Shown piece by piece: positions 63,801 to 64,000 of a stretch of 64,000 nucleotides of DNA (position 1 is the stretch's first letter; each line of letters starts with the position of its first letter). This DNA is from Echinococcus granulosus (lineage: Eukaryota; Platyhelminthes; Cestoda; Cyclophyllidea; Taeniidae): assembly GCF_000524195.1 (NCBI RefSeq), contig NW_020170418.1, positions 364,336 to 428,335 of the forward strand, in the 5' to 3' direction. The translations under genes were made by a program, and so were the position numbers. The notes under the pieces are model-generated. The model was not told the origin of the DNA, made no database searches, and saw nothing but the letters and a program-made list of their open reading frames with translations.

Positions 63801-64000
63801 CTAAATAGAAAAATACACATTACTATTGTCCACTGGTACTATTATTTTAATCTGTTTACGTGACATTAAATAAACATTACCTCCTAGGAATCCGTTACCC
63901 GTTTTACCGTTTGAAGTAACTCTTTGAATTAAAGTCCAATATATGATAACAAATATCAACATCAGAGTATCATGGCAATTAGTAAACTGTTTTTTTTGAT

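Noticed and set aside
1..64000. CRISPR arrays, prokaryotic operons, phage or insertion sequences
   Set aside because: No regularly spaced direct repeats, no long uninterrupted bacterial-type frames, and all recognised genes have spliceosomal introns.

Overview
This window is nuclear DNA from an animal, most likely a parasitic flatworm (probably a tapeworm). The evidence is seven conserved eukaryotic genes interrupted by spliceosomal introns, an AT-rich sequence with wide gene-poor stretches, dispersed repeats and two 100-base assembly gaps. The flatworm call is inference. It rests on tiny introns (29-37 nt) crowded near gene starts beside kilobase introns elsewhere, on a class I (Fe-S) fumarase rather than the class II enzyme usual in animals, and on overall protein divergence. 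I cannot name the species.

Layout. 1-4.4 kb: repeats and one coding-like but unidentified block. 4.5-7.0 kb (-): complete nine-exon class I fumarase with a mitochondrial presequence. 7-16.7 kb: gene-poor, with repeats and an assembly gap. 16.7-25.9 kb (+): PP2A regulatory subunit B' (B56) core, first exon(s) not found, last exon tentative. 26-36.5 kb: gene-poor, repeats, one possible orphan exon. 36.7-43.8 kb (-): complete four-exon BUB3 with a GC-AG intron. 45.0-50.7 kb (-): complete five-exon TMEM164-like membrane protein. 51.9-54.3 kb (+): complete eight-exon PDSS1/COQ1 polyprenyl diphosphate synthase with four introns of 29-34 nt. 55.7-57.9 kb (+): complete six-exon ER co-chaperone DNAJB11/ERdj3. 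59.0-64.0 kb (-): C-terminal 941 residues of an axonemal dynein heavy chain (DNAH3/7/12 group), continuing beyond the window.

The genes do not form an operon. TMEM164 and PDSS1 are divergent; DNAJB11 and the dynein are convergent. Two genes meet functionally: fumarase feeds fumarate into the malate-dismutation branch of helminth mitochondria, and PDSS1 makes the tail of the quinone that branch depends on. B56 and BUB3 both act at kinetochores through BUBR1, but their proximity is probably chance.

Exon boundaries were worked out by hand from splice consensus, phase and remembered family sequences. For the six genes called complete, exon lengths sum to an intact frame from ATG to stop. No new biological system is evident. 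The strongest second-look items are the ultra-short introns, a 196-bp repeat with TG...CA ends and a 4-bp target duplication, the GC-AG intron, and the class I fumarase.
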